From contig JAJRPN010000032.1 in assembly GCA_024280755.1 (NCBI GenBank), forward strand, positions 1 through 64,000: a stretch of 64,000 nt of DNA. The letters run 5' to 3'. Each line of letters opens with the position of its first letter. Position 1 is the first letter of the stretch. Source of the DNA: Planctomycetota bacterium (GTDB lineage Bacteria; Planctomycetota; Phycisphaerae; Phycisphaerales; UBA1924). The position numbers and the translations under genes are program-made. Below, in pieces: positions 43,666-53,072 of the stretch. The notes below the pieces were generated by a model. The model was given only the letters and a program-made list of their open reading frames with translations, was not told the origin of the DNA and did not search any database.

Positions 43666-44379
43666 TCAGGGAACGATCCAAGTCACAGTCGTCACCAACT
43701 CTGGATTGATGTCATTGGCCCCCTGATAAAACACCAATACGCTCACACGCAATGGATACTCGTCGACTTCTCTGCCCGGGAATGAGCCGTTGGGCACTTC
43801 GAAATAGGCATTGGGATGCGCAACCGATGAATCGAACGGATTGATCTTCTCGACCATAACAGTTTGATACCACCCGAACATCGCATCGCCAGTAAAGAGC
43901 AAGTTCGAATCGGTAGACCCCATCTCCGATCCGTCTTCTGCCAACGCAGGGATTACCTCGCCATATGAGTTGATCGGCCCTGGGAGATCATTATCATTGA
44001 GCCCCGGTGTGCCTACAAACGAAAAAGTGATGCCATCAAAATCATCGATGTCATCAAAATCTGACACAACAACCTCGCCAGCATCAACGCCCCACCCGGC
44101 GATAATCATGTTGCCATTCCCATCATCAATCAGTGTAAGCCCGTTGACCGGATCATGATTCGGCAGGTTCCGCGTAAGTTCACGGATCTCATTCGCCAAA
44201 AAAGTTGCGCTCGCTGCATGCGACGACCATTGATTCGATACAATAAATGCTGATTGCGCATCAACCATCGCCAGCACACCGACCCCGATAATCACGGTCG
44301 CCATCGAGGTCTCGATGAGCGTAAACCCACCGGCTCCTACATGCCCCCGCGATTGATTCGGTTTGGTTCTGCTGCGCAT
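43666..44379 (-). CDS. Minor prepilin, PilV-like
   Basis: 237 residues from the ATG at 44379 (AAGGGAGAG upstream). Prepilin leader cleaved after Gly18, then 'FTLIETSMATVIIGVGVLAM' with Glu at +5. 'ANEIRELTRNLPNHDP' and 'LINFSFVG'-like later strands fit PilV. Placed between the PilC-like gene and the PilX-like gene, so a PilV-PilX-PilW order of minor pilins is kept, as in other type IV pilus operons. Confidence 0.82.
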   Translation of the reverse strand: MRSRTKPNQSRGHVGAGGFTLIETSMATVIIGVGVLAMVDAQSAFIVSNQWSSHAASATFLANEIRELTRNLPNHDPVNGLTLIDDGNGNMIIAGWGVDAGEVVVSDFDDIDDFDGITFSFVGTPGLNDNDLPGPINSYGEVIPALAEDGSEMGSTDSNLLFTGDAMFGWYQTVMVEKINPFDSSVAHPNAYFEVPNGSFPGREVDEYPLRVSVLVFYQGANDINPELVTTVTWIVP

Positions 44380-44437
44380 CGTTGTATCTCTCCCTTGCAT
44401 GCAGGCAAGTTATGCCCGATTACCATCTAAGCATCCA

Positions 44438-45667
44438 TTACGAGACGAGCTGGCTCATCTTGAAGATTGGAAGAATGATCGCCATCGCAATAAAACCAAC
44501 GATTGAACCCATTAGGATGATCATGATGGGTTCGATCATTCCGGTAACTGCGCGAATATGGTCTTTGAGCTGTTTGGCATAGAACACCGAGATCTCATCG
44601 AGCACCTCGCCGAGCTTACCGGACTCTTCGCCCGCCGAGATCATTTGGATCACAGCCTTGGGCAAAATCGGGTTGCTCTGCAAAGGCTCTGCGATCTTTC
44701 GACCCTGCTTGACCGAGTTGTGGACCTTGCGCCACATACCCTCAAACAGCTTGTTCCCCGAGATCTCCGAGGTAATCGTCAGCGTATCGAGCATCGGCAC
44801 GCCCGCATTAATCAACTGACCCATCGTCTGCAACGAACGCGTAATATACAACGAACGGAACATGGTTCTGAGCACCGGGATCGAGAGCTTCATCTTGTCG
44901 ATCCAGAATGAACCGACTTCTGTTTTGATAAACGCAAACGCGGCACCACTGACTACCGCCAACCCGCCAAGCAGGAACGGCCATTGTTCAGTCAATGTTC
45001 GCGAGAGCATCATCAAGAAGTTGGTCGCCCAAGGCAACACATCTTCCTTGCCCTCGAAGATCGTATAAAACTTAGGCAATACAAAGGTCAACAAGAACAC
45101 CGTCACCGTCACAGCCATCCCGCCAATAATCGCAGGATAGATCGACGCACCGATGACCATCTTCTTCGTTTCGATCTGCTGCCCAATATACCCACCAATT
45201 CGATCGAGCATCTCGGAGAATGAGCCAGACATTTCTGATGCCCGAACCATATTCACATACAAAGGACCAAAGAGCTTGGGATGGCGTGAGAGCGCGTCCG
45301 AAAACTGCTTACCACTTTCCACATCCGCTTTGAGCTGCTCAATTACCTTCTTGAATGTCTTGTGATCCGTCTGATCAGCAATCCCATCAAGCGCAGCACG
45401 CAGGTTGATCCCCGCTCGGATCATCACCGAAAGCTGGGTCGTAAAATCAAGCACATGCTTTTGCGTTGGCTTTGCCGAGTTGGCAGCTGCAAGAAAATCT
45501 GCAAACTTATTGCCAGTGCTTCCGCCGCCTTTGTCCTGATCGACCGCCATCACATGGACGCCCTGATTGCGCAGGATCGCTGCCGCAGCGCTTGCGCTGT
45601 CGGCTGCCATCGTGCCCGATTGGATTTTGCCGTCCTGTGATCTGACTTGGAACTTATAGCTTGGCAT
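44438..45667 (-). CDS. pilC: Type IV pilus / type II secretion inner-membrane platform protein
   Basis: 409 residues, normal for PilC/GspF. Two repeats of the T2SSF domain, each with 'DFTTQLSVMIRAGINLRAALDGI' or 'SLQTMGQLINAGVPMLDTLTI' at its start, and three membrane helices (near 170-190, 220-240, 380-400: 'IGASIYPAIIGGMAVTVTVFLL', 'MIEPIMIILMGSIVGFIAMAII'). The N terminus 'MPSYKFQVRSQDGKIQSGTM' is the family start. It couples the pilus motor to the pilin pool. It follows pilT by 27 bases. Confidence 0.94.
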   Translation of the reverse strand: MPSYKFQVRSQDGKIQSGTMAADSASAAAAILRNQGVHVMAVDQDKGGGSTGNKFADFLAAANSAKPTQKHVLDFTTQLSVMIRAGINLRAALDGIADQTDHKTFKKVIEQLKADVESGKQFSDALSRHPKLFGPLYVNMVRASEMSGSFSEMLDRIGGYIGQQIETKKMVIGASIYPAIIGGMAVTVTVFLLTFVLPKFYTIFEGKEDVLPWATNFLMMLSRTLTEQWPFLLGGLAVVSGAAFAFIKTEVGSFWIDKMKLSIPVLRTMFRSLYITRSLQTMGQLINAGVPMLDTLTITSEISGNKLFEGMWRKVHNSVKQGRKIAEPLQSNPILPKAVIQMISAGEESGKLGEVLDEISVFYAKQLKDHIRAVTGMIEPIMIILMGSIVGFIAMAIILPIFKMSQLVS

Positions 45668-45694
45668 GGGAACTCCTACTCACACTTCGAATAT

Positions 45695-46750
45695 TTAGGC
45701 AACAAGCTGGCGTTCGAGCTTGTCGGGGAAGACCGCCTTGGCGATGGCATCTTCTTTCGAGATCGTGCCGTTAAAATACAACTCTGCGATCGATGAATCC
45801 AAAGAACACATACCAATAGCACGCGAGGTCTCGATCACATTGGGGATCTCGAAAATCTTGTTCTCACGAATCAAGTTGCGAACCGCAGGCGTACAAAGCA
45901 GCGTCTCCACCGCAGGCACCATGCCCGGGCGATCAGAACGCGTAAAGAGTGTCTGCGAAACCACAGCCTGCAAAGTCGTCGAGAGCATCGAACGAATCTG
46001 GCTCTGCTGACCCGACGGATACATATCAATAATTCGTGATACGGTCTGCGAAGCATTCACCGTATGAAGCGTGGAGAGAACCAGATGACCAGTCTCGCCA
46101 GCCGAGATCGCCAGCGAAGTTGTTTCAAGGTCACGCATTTCGCCAACCAGAATAATATCTGGGTCCTGACGAAGTGCATGCTTCAATCCAGAGGTAAAGC
46201 TGATCATGTCGCGCCCAAGCTCACGCTGCTCGATCAGGCACTGATCCGATTCAAACATGTATTCAACCGGGTCTTCGAGCGTGATGATGTGCTTGGAATA
46301 GCGTTGATTCATCGATTGGATCATCGCAGCAAGCGTGGTCGACTTACCCGAGCCGGTATCACCCGTCACGAGCACCAATCCACGAGGCAGATAGGTCAAG
46401 CGAGCGATCACCTCGGGCAATCCCAACGCACTCAGCGGAGGCACCTTAGACTTAATCGCACGCATCGCCAGTCCGATCACACCCTTTTGCATATGAGCAT
46501 TGACACGGTAGCGAGCAAGACCCGGGATCTCATACGAGAAGTCGGCGTCCTTGTCGCGAGCGAACATATCGAGCACTTCCTTGTTGGAGATGCTTTTGAA
46601 CATGGCCTCGACAACAGCCGGGTCCATTTTGATATCGCTCATAGGTTTGATCACCTGATGCACCCGCATCGACGCGGGTTCATTCGAGACAATATGAATA
46701 TCCGAAGCATCCGCTTCATGAGCTTGACGAAGTATGGCATCGAGTTCCAC
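45695..46750 (-). CDS. pilT: Type IV pilus retraction ATPase PilT
   Basis: 351 residues from a GTG at 46750, chosen because GGAG lies 8 bases upstream and the family begins here ('ELDAILRQAHEADASDIHI'); frames to 46816 add nothing family-like. Walker A 'GDTGSGKST' (130-138), Asp box 'ITLEDPVEYMF', Walker B 'DPDIILVGEMRD', His box 'GHLVLSTLHT', and 'AIGMCSLDSSIAELY', the PilT C-terminal signature. It hydrolyses ATP to depolymerise pili, giving twitching. First gene of the pilus operon; no pilB extension ATPase is in the window. Confidence 0.94.
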   Translation of the reverse strand: MELDAILRQAHEADASDIHIVSNEPASMRVHQVIKPMSDIKMDPAVVEAMFKSISNKEVLDMFARDKDADFSYEIPGLARYRVNAHMQKGVIGLAMRAIKSKVPPLSALGLPEVIARLTYLPRGLVLVTGDTGSGKSTTLAAMIQSMNQRYSKHIITLEDPVEYMFESDQCLIEQRELGRDMISFTSGLKHALRQDPDIILVGEMRDLETTSLAISAGETGHLVLSTLHTVNASQTVSRIIDMYPSGQQSQIRSMLSTTLQAVVSQTLFTRSDRPGMVPAVETLLCTPAVRNLIRENKIFEIPNVIETSRAIGMCSLDSSIAELYFNGTISKEDAIAKAVFPDKLERQLVA

Positions 46751-47123
46751 AGCGAGTTCTCCGAAGATGAACAACCTTTCGCACAAGTAACAACCCTGTG
46801 CATCTTCCCAGTTCATCGGTGGTTTGGCGGGTCCGGTTCAGACCCATCCCGTGAGAGTGTGCGAAATCCCTGCCGGTTATGCGGGCGAATCAACAGAACA
46901 CTCTTCATGTGTTTGAGAGGGAATCCATCACACCCTGCACAACCGTCACAGACAAACCCCTTGTCCCTCACCCGTCCTGACGGGGGAGGTGTCGAACGCA
47001 ATGAGACGGAGGGGGTCCTCTCTCTCTCTTATTTTCATCTACAAACAAATTGGAAGAAAGTCCAAGACCCCCTCCGCCCTTCGGGCACCTCCTCCGTCAG
47101 GACGGGGGAGGGACAAGAATCTA
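46751..47123. other. Gap between rnhA and pilT, with element D
   Basis: No gene. The part next to pilT (46817-46959) has small inverted repeats (GGGTC/GACCC near 46835-46852; GAGTGT/ACACTC) and must include the pilT promoter; the rest is repeat element D. Confidence 0.6.
46960..47117. repeat. Composite palindromic element D (family 1)
   Basis: 158 bases with ends CTTGTCCCTC and GAGGGACAAG. Each arm has CGTCCTGACGGGGGAGG or its complement; inner stem GGAGGGGGTC/GACCCCCTCC surrounds a CTCTCTCT-rich core. It ends 6 bases from the rnhA stop. Element E on the other side of rnhA has the same ends. Confidence 0.92.
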
Positions 47124-47612
47124 TCATCGCCCGGCATACATATCTCGGGCTTCCACCGCGAGATCATCAACCCGTTCATTCTCCGCGTGCCCGGCGTGCC
47201 CCTTGACCCAATGAAACTTGATCGTGTGTTCCTTCTTGAGCTCATCAAGCTGCTTCCACAGATCCACATTCTTCACAGGCTGCTTGCTCGCCGTCTTCCA
47301 ACCCTTGCGTTTCCAACCCGCCATCCATTGCTCAAGCCCCTTGAGCACATATTGCGAATCCGAATACAACTCGACCGTGCTCGGGCGAGTCAATGCCGTG
47401 AGACCTTCTATAACCCCCGTCAACTCCATCCGGTTATTGGTCGTGTCCTTCTCGCCCCCGTTGCGCTCGATGGCTTTGCCCGTCTTGGGATGACGGAGCA
47501 AAAACGCCCACCCCCCCGGGCCAGGATTCCCCGAACAGGCTCCATCGGTATAGAGTTCAACAGTCGGACGAACAGATTCTTTATCGATACTTTGGGTGGT
47601 TTGATCATTCAC
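47124..47612 (-). CDS. rnhA: Ribonuclease HI
   Basis: 162 residues from a GTG at 47612; the frame continues upstream through element E, but that extension is repeat-encoded. It cuts the RNA of RNA-DNA hybrids. Catalytic acids: Asp23 in '[16 protein letters not shown]', Glu63 in '[13 protein letters not shown]', Asp85 in 'LYSDSQYV', Asp149 or Asp150 in '[11 protein letters not shown]', plus His in '[11 protein letters not shown]'. All are intact and length is normal. The gene is sandwiched between elements D and E, 6 and 27 bases away. Confidence 0.95.
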   Translation of the reverse strand: MNDQTTQSIDKESVRPTVELYTDGACSGNPGPGGWAFLLRHPKTGKAIERNGGEKDTTNNRMELTGVIEGLTALTRPSTVELYSDSQYVLKGLEQWMAGWKRKGWKTASKQPVKNVDLWKQLDELKKEHTIKFHWVKGHAGHAENERVDDLAVEARDMYAGR

Positions 47613-47639
47613 GCCCCCATCATACCCTGCTCGAACTCT

Positions 47640-47782
47640 CTTGTTCCTCCCCCCGTCCTGACGGGGGAGGTGGCTGCGTCTTCGCAGACGGAGGGGGCTT
47701 CTGGAATACCTTACCAAAATACAAAGCCCCCTCCGTCTCACTGCGTTCGACACCTCCCCCGTCCTGACGGGGGAGGGACAAG
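47640..47782. repeat. Composite palindromic element E (family 1)
   Basis: 143 bases in the divergent rnhA-purL gap. Ends CTTGTTCCTC and GAGGGACAAG, both arms with CCCCCGTCCTGACGGGGG hairpins, inner stem GGAGGGGGCTT/AAGCCCCCTCC around an A+T-rich core. The arms differ in the middle: one has GGCTGCGTCTTCGCAGAC, the other (complement) TGTCGAACGCAGTGAGAC. Confidence 0.93.
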
Positions 47783-47817
47783 AAAGAAGATTGCCCGCCG
47801 TCGGTCTACCATCGCCC

Positions 47818-50772
47818 ATGAGTACGACCACCGCACCCAAATCGCCCGTCTCATCACCTCTCTCATCGCCCGATCTCCCCGCCGGACACGCCGTCCACCG
47901 CGTAGAGATCCACCCCACCGCCCACGCTGGCGACCCGCGGGCTCACGCCCTGATCGAGAACGCCAAATCGATAGGCATCCCCCTCGGGGGCGCACACTGG
48001 TGCCGCGTCTACCTCATCGAAGCCACCCTCACCAACGGCCAACTCAACCAGATCATCAACGGGCTCCTCGCCAACCCAGTCGTTGAGTATGCCCACATCG
48101 GAGCCTCCGAACCCCGAGGCGCACTTGTCGAGATCCATCCACTCCCAGGAGTCATGGATCCGCCCGCACAGTCTGTGTCCGATGCGATCTTCGCTCTCAC
48201 CGGCGTCCGCGCCGCCGTCACCACCGGCGACCGCTATGACATCCTGGGCATCTCCGATGCCAAAGCCCAAACACTCGCCAATCGACTCCTCGCCAACCCC
48301 GTCATCGCAGGCGTCCACGCAACCCCCTTCCATCCCGCCCAACTCCCCCACGGGCACGCGCATGATTTCAAACTCGCTCATGTGAACATCCGTGATCTTG
48401 ACGACGACCAACTCGAAGCCCTCTCCCGCGAAGGGCACCTCTTCCTCGCGCTCAACGAGATGCAAGCCATCCAAGCCCACTACCAAAGACTCAACCGCGA
48501 ACCCACCGACATCGAGCTCGAAACACTCGCCCAGACATGGTCCGAGCATTGCGTCCACAAAACCCTCAAATCGACCATCCACTACACCGGCGATGGCACC
48601 GCCGATGTTGCACCAGAATCACGTCCCGGCGTCACCATGCATGACGACGGCTCCTACACCATCAACAACCTGCTCAAATCCACCGTCGCCGCCGCCACCT
48701 TCGAACTAATCGACGAAGGCATCGATTGGACCCTCTCGGTCTTCGTCGATAACGCTGGGATTATCAAGTTCGACGACGAGCACGCCGTCTGCATCAAGGT
48801 CGAAACACACAACCATCCTTCGGCCCTCGCACCCTACGGCGGCGCGGCCACCGGGATCGGCGGGTGCATCCGCGACATAATCGGGACAGGACTCGCTGCC
48901 AAACCCATCGCCAGCACCGATGTCTTCTGCGTCGCGTATCCAGATATGCCCAACATCCCCGCCGGATGCCTGCCTCCCAAACAAATCCTCACCGAAGTCG
49001 TCGCCGGCGTGCGCGACTATGGCAACCGCATGGGCATCCCCACCATCAACGGGGCGGTCATGTTCGACAACCGCTATGTCGGCAACCCACTCGTCTACTG
49101 CGGGTGCATCGGGATCATGCCCATCGATCTGATCTCAGGCGACGCTGCCCCCGGCGATCACATCATCGCACTCGGCGGAAAAACCGGCCGCGATGGCATC
49201 CACGGGGCGACCTTTAGTAGTGCAGAGCTGACCGATACCCATGCCGACGAGTTCAGCCATGCCGTGCAAATCGGCAACGCGATCGAAGAAAAACGAACCC
49301 TCGATGCCATCCTCCGCGCCCGCGACTTCGAGGGCGGCCCGTTGTATCGATCAATTACCGATTGCGGCGCAGGCGGATTCTCAAGTGCCGTCGGCGAGAT
49401 GGGCGAACAAGTCGGAGCCTTCGTCAACCTCGAACAAGCCCCACTCAAATACGCCGGGTTGTCCTATACCGAAATCTGGATCTCCGAAGCACAAGAGCGC
49501 ATGGTGCTCGCGGTGGCTGAAGAAAACCTCCCCGCGCTCCAAAAAATCTGCGACGAAGAACATGTCGAACTCGCTGACCTTGGGCACTTTGGCACAGACA
49601 ACGCCGAGCTGGTTCTCAACTTCGAAGGCACCGAAGTCGGGCGACTCCCCATGTCCTTCATGCACGACGGCATCCCCACCCCAACACGCACAGCAACATG
49701 GGCCGCTCCTAAGCAAGAAGCAACACCCGCCAAAGAAGTCCTGCTCAAAGAAGCACTGCTGACATTGCTGACCCATCCCAACATCGCATCCAAACACTGG
49801 ATCGTCCGGCAATACGACCACGAAGTCCAAGGCAACACCGTCATCAAACCACTCGTCGGCCCAAAGGGCATCGGGCCGGGCGATGCGTCGGTCGTCGAAC
49901 CTGTTCCGGGTTCTGGACAAGGCTTGAGTGTCGGATGCGGGCTGGTCACCGGCTTGAGCGACGATCCATACACCATGACCCTCGCTGCCATCGACGAGTG
50001 CATGCGCAACCTCGTCTGCGTCGGCACCGATCCCTCGCGCGTCGCCATCCTCGATAACTTCTGCTGGCCAAGCTGCACCAAACCCGAAAACCTCGGCTCG
50101 CTCGTCCGGGCTGCCCAAGCATGCTACGACGGGGCGAAAGCCTACAAAACGCCTTTCGTTTCCGGCAAAGACTCGCTCAACAACCAGTTCACCACCGAAG
50201 ACGGCACCACCATCGAGATCCCACCAACCCTGCTCATCACCGGGCTCGGCATCGTCCCCGATGTTGACAAGTGCATCACATCTGATGCCAAAGCGATTGG
50301 CAACACACTCGTTCTGATCGGTAAGCCTCAAGCCAAGCTCGCCGGATCACACGCGCACATGCTCGGGTTTGTTTCTGACATCAACATGCCGACGCTCGAT
50401 CTCGAAGTCGGCCCCAAGACTGCCAGCACTGTCCATCAACTCATCAAAGCCGGGCTCGTCAAAGCTGCACACGATGTATCCGACGGCGGCATACTGTGCA
50501 CCATCGCCGAGATGCTCATCGCAGGCAATACGAACGATCAGCCGTTAGGTTTCGTCGGCATGGGCGATCTCAACGCAATCATCGCCTTCGACGAATCGCC
50601 TTCGTGTTATGTTTTAGAAATTGAGAATCCAGAATCGCTCAAGACAATCCTCGGCGATATCCCCGTGCGAACGCTTGGAAAGATCACTGATACTGGAACA
50701 ATCAGCTGGGGCACGCTCAACGCTTCAATCGCCGATCTCACCACCGCATGGCGATCGACACTCGATTGGTAA
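47818..50772 (+). CDS. purL: Phosphoribosylformylglycinamidine synthase, PurS-PurL type
   Basis: 984 residues from the ATG at 47818. Makes FGAM from FGAR, ATP and ammonia (purine pathway step 4). The catalytic part has '[16 protein letters not shown]', '[26 protein letters not shown]', '[16 protein letters not shown]', '[18 protein letters not shown]' and 'AHDVSDGGI'. The first 185 residues hold two PurS-like modules ('[19 protein letters not shown]...' and '[17 protein letters not shown]...'), so PurS seems fused in front. There is no C-terminal glutaminase, so a separate PurQ must supply ammonia. Size lies between small PurL (about 740) and large PurL (about 1300). Confidence 0.95.
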   Translation: MSTTTAPKSPVSSPLSSPDLPAGHAVHRVEIHPTAHAGDPRAHALIENAKSIGIPLGGAHWCRVYLIEATLTNGQLNQIINGLLANPVVEYAHIGASEPRGALVEIHPLPGVMDPPAQSVSDAIFALTGVRAAVTTGDRYDILGISDAKAQTLANRLLANPVIAGVHATPFHPAQLPHGHAHDFKLAHVNIRDLDDDQLEALSREGHLFLALNEMQAIQAHYQRLNREPTDIELETLAQTWSEHCVHKTLKSTIHYTGDGTADVAPESRPGVTMHDDGSYTINNLLKSTVAAATFELIDEGIDWTLSVFVDNAGIIKFDDEHAVCIKVETHNHPSALAPYGGAATGIGGCIRDIIGTGLAAKPIASTDVFCVAYPDMPNIPAGCLPPKQILTEVVAGVRDYGNRMGIPTINGAVMFDNRYVGNPLVYCGCIGIMPIDLISGDAAPGDHIIALGGKTGRDGIHGATFSSAELTDTHADEFSHAVQIGNAIEEKRTLDAILRARDFEGGPLYRSITDCGAGGFSSAVGEMGEQVGAFVNLEQAPLKYAGLSYTEIWISEAQERMVLAVAEENLPALQKICDEEHVELADLGHFGTDNAELVLNFEGTEVGRLPMSFMHDGIPTPTRTATWAAPKQEATPAKEVLLKEALLTLLTHPNIASKHWIVRQYDHEVQGNTVIKPLVGPKGIGPGDASVVEPVPGSGQGLSVGCGLVTGLSDDPYTMTLAAIDECMRNLVCVGTDPSRVAILDNFCWPSCTKPENLGSLVRAAQACYDGAKAYKTPFVSGKDSLNNQFTTEDGTTIEIPPTLLITGLGIVPDVDKCITSDAKAIGNTLVLIGKPQAKLAGSHAHMLGFVSDINMPTLDLEVGPKTASTVHQLIKAGLVKAAHDVSDGGILCTIAEMLIAGNTNDQPLGFVGMGDLNAIIAFDESPSCYVLEIENPESLKTILGDIPVRTLGKITDTGTISWGTLNASIADLTTAWRSTLDW

Positions 50773-50788
50773 ACTGGATCAATCAGGA

Positions 50789-52846
50789 TCAAGCAGCCGA
50801 CTTCATCGGGCTAAGCACTTGGTCGATCCACTTGTTGACATTCGCACAGAACTCATCCTTATGGATGAACTTGGTTGCACCGAGTCGGAGGGTTTCATCT
50901 CGCATTTCAACATCGGTGCTGCCGGTAAGCATATAGAACGGAACATCAGCCACTGTCGTAGACGCCTTTGCCACACGAAGTACCTCATGCCCGTTACATC
51001 CGGGCAGATTAAAATCGCAGATGATCAAATCCAGCGCTTCATCACCGGCAAACCTCCCCGATTCGAGCAAGACACACGCCTTGGTCCCGCTCTTGACCCA
51101 CTGGATATCAACCTTGCTCCGCCGTTTGATCAATGAAATCACAAGCGTCGCTGCGAGCGAATCATCTTCAACAAGCAAGATCCGCCCAGCGGCACTGATT
51201 TTCTTGGCTGGCACCTTGGCTGTTGGTGGTTCTGAAACCGGCGGCGTTGGTGTGGCTTGTGCTTCTGGTTCAGGCTCTGGTTCAGCTTTTACTTCAGCTT
51301 TTACTTCAGGCTTAACTTCAGGCTTGGCTTTGGGCTCTGGTTCAACTTTGGCTTCGGGCTTGGGCGCTTCGTCCGCTTTCGTAAACCGGCCCCAAACCTT
51401 CACATTGTTTCGTCCATCTTCTTTCGCTGCATACACACACTCATCTGCTTCTTGCACGACCTGATCGGCACTCGACAAACGCGTCGGCGATCCAGCATCA
51501 ACCGATGACACCCCAACACTCACAGTTACTACGAGCGTCTCGGGCATCCCTTCGATCATCGAAAGATCAAACGGATCTTGAGCGATCACGCTACAGACCT
51601 GTTCGCCAAGCATGGCACACTCATCAAGCGTAGCATCGGGGATAATAATGGCAAACTCTTCGCCCCCATATCGGCACACAAGCCCCATATCACCGATCGT
51701 ATCGCTTGTTCTTTTGGCAAGCTCAACAAGCACCGCATCGCCCGCAGCATGCCCATAAGTATCATTCACATTCTTAAACTTATCTGCATCAAAGAACAGC
51801 ACACCAAACCCGGTTTGTTTCGATGTAAAATCTGCGAACACGCGTTCGAGTTCGCCGTCAAATCGCTTGCGATTCGCAACACGGGTTAAACCATCTATGT
51901 GCGCCTCGCGGGCGAGTTCGTCCGCTTCTCGCTGGAGCGAAACCTGATGTTCGATCCCCTGCTCTTGTGCTTGTGCCATCATCTCGGAAGCCGATGGCAA
52001 ATGACCAATGTCCTGCTCGAACATTTTAGCGAGTGTCTTCGATGTCTCGGCAACCTCTTCGAGCAGCGTTTCAATATCTGGTGCTTTCTTGGCATACCAG
52101 CCCTGTGTCACCCGCTCATATTTACGGATCGCAGACTTGGCGGTCTTCTCATCCATCGAATCACATAGAATCGCCCCGATCGAAACAACCTGGGCCAACT
52201 CCTTATGCTTTGGAAGCACAGTATCAAGATCGTGATGGCAACGGATCGCTTCGCAAATCTCTTCAGGCAGTTTCCATTTCGATGCCAATCCGTGCCCGAT
52301 CTTGGTATGATCAAACCCAAACTCTTGCGATTCAGAACTGCACAGCACACGGTGAGGCACGCCTTCGATCGCTTCGGTATATTTCGTTTTTAACGAAGCA
52401 AATGCTGCGAGCATCCCCATGTCTTGGAACAACGCTGCGGTAAATGCCTCTTCAGGATCAACCCCGCCCACACGCTTAGCCACCGCACGCGAACCAGTCG
52501 CGCCAATAATCGCCCTGCGCCAATGTGCGTTGAGATCAAAGCCATCATCAACGGCTTTCGTCGTCTCGACAAGACTAAACCCAAGCACCAACGACTTGAC
52601 TGTGTTAAGCCCAAGATAACCCATCGCTCGCTCGATCGAACCACACGGGGTCGAAAGCCCATAGAAGCTCGAGTTGACTGTTTTGAGAACCTTTGCCGAG
52701 AGCGCCTGGTCCTGCTGGACCAGCTTGGCAATGTCCCCCATCGCCACATCTGGATCACTAGTCAACTCCAAGAGCCGAACCGCAACAGCGGGCAGCGACG
52801 GAAGGTTTGAACACGACAATACATCTTGCAGCTGTGAATCAGACAT
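50789..52846 (-). CDS. HDOD-GGDEF-receiver signalling protein
   Basis: 685 residues from the ATG at 52846 (GGAG 8 bases upstream). HDOD domain at about 10-275 ('NLPSLPAVAVRLLELTSDPDV', 'MGYLGLNTVKSLVLG', 'LFQDMGML'). GGDEF domain at about 313-485, with 'FFDADKFKNVNDTYGHAAGD' and the active-site GGEEF at 394-398, so a working diguanylate cyclase is likely; the RxxD product-inhibition site is absent (T at the Arg position 383). A Pro/Glu/Lys linker (490-550) leads to a C-terminal receiver with phospho-acceptor Asp611 in 'IICDFNLPG', Thr641 and Lys663. It would make c-di-GMP under phosphorylation control. No kinase is adjacent. Confidence 0.9.
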   Translation of the reverse strand: MSDSQLQDVLSCSNLPSLPAVAVRLLELTSDPDVAMGDIAKLVQQDQALSAKVLKTVNSSFYGLSTPCGSIERAMGYLGLNTVKSLVLGFSLVETTKAVDDGFDLNAHWRRAIIGATGSRAVAKRVGGVDPEEAFTAALFQDMGMLAAFASLKTKYTEAIEGVPHRVLCSSESQEFGFDHTKIGHGLASKWKLPEEICEAIRCHHDLDTVLPKHKELAQVVSIGAILCDSMDEKTAKSAIRKYERVTQGWYAKKAPDIETLLEEVAETSKTLAKMFEQDIGHLPSASEMMAQAQEQGIEHQVSLQREADELAREAHIDGLTRVANRKRFDGELERVFADFTSKQTGFGVLFFDADKFKNVNDTYGHAAGDAVLVELAKRTSDTIGDMGLVCRYGGEEFAIIIPDATLDECAMLGEQVCSVIAQDPFDLSMIEGMPETLVVTVSVGVSSVDAGSPTRLSSADQVVQEADECVYAAKEDGRNNVKVWGRFTKADEAPKPEAKVEPEPKAKPEVKPEVKAEVKAEPEPEPEAQATPTPPVSEPPTAKVPAKKISAAGRILLVEDDSLAATLVISLIKRRSKVDIQWVKSGTKACVLLESGRFAGDEALDLIICDFNLPGCNGHEVLRVAKASTTVADVPFYMLTGSTDVEMRDETLRLGATKFIHKDEFCANVNKWIDQVLSPMKSAA

Positions 52847-53072
52847 CGATAGTACTCCGGACAATAGTCCCTGCGCCCCCTCGGCAAACTTTCCCCATAT
52901 TGTTTGAGGCTTACCCCTTGAATCGGTAATCGCAACACTCAAATTCACCGCAACACAGACAAATTTTTAATATGTATGAGGAAATCCCCCTATCTGGGGG
53001 TGAGCCGAGATTATTCGTATTCACAATATGGAAAACTTGCCCCCAGCTTCAACCCACGGCCTCAATAGGACC

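Noticed and set aside
47613-47918. N-terminal extension of RNase HI
   Set aside because: It runs through element E and the purL start on the other strand; the family start is the GTG at 47612.
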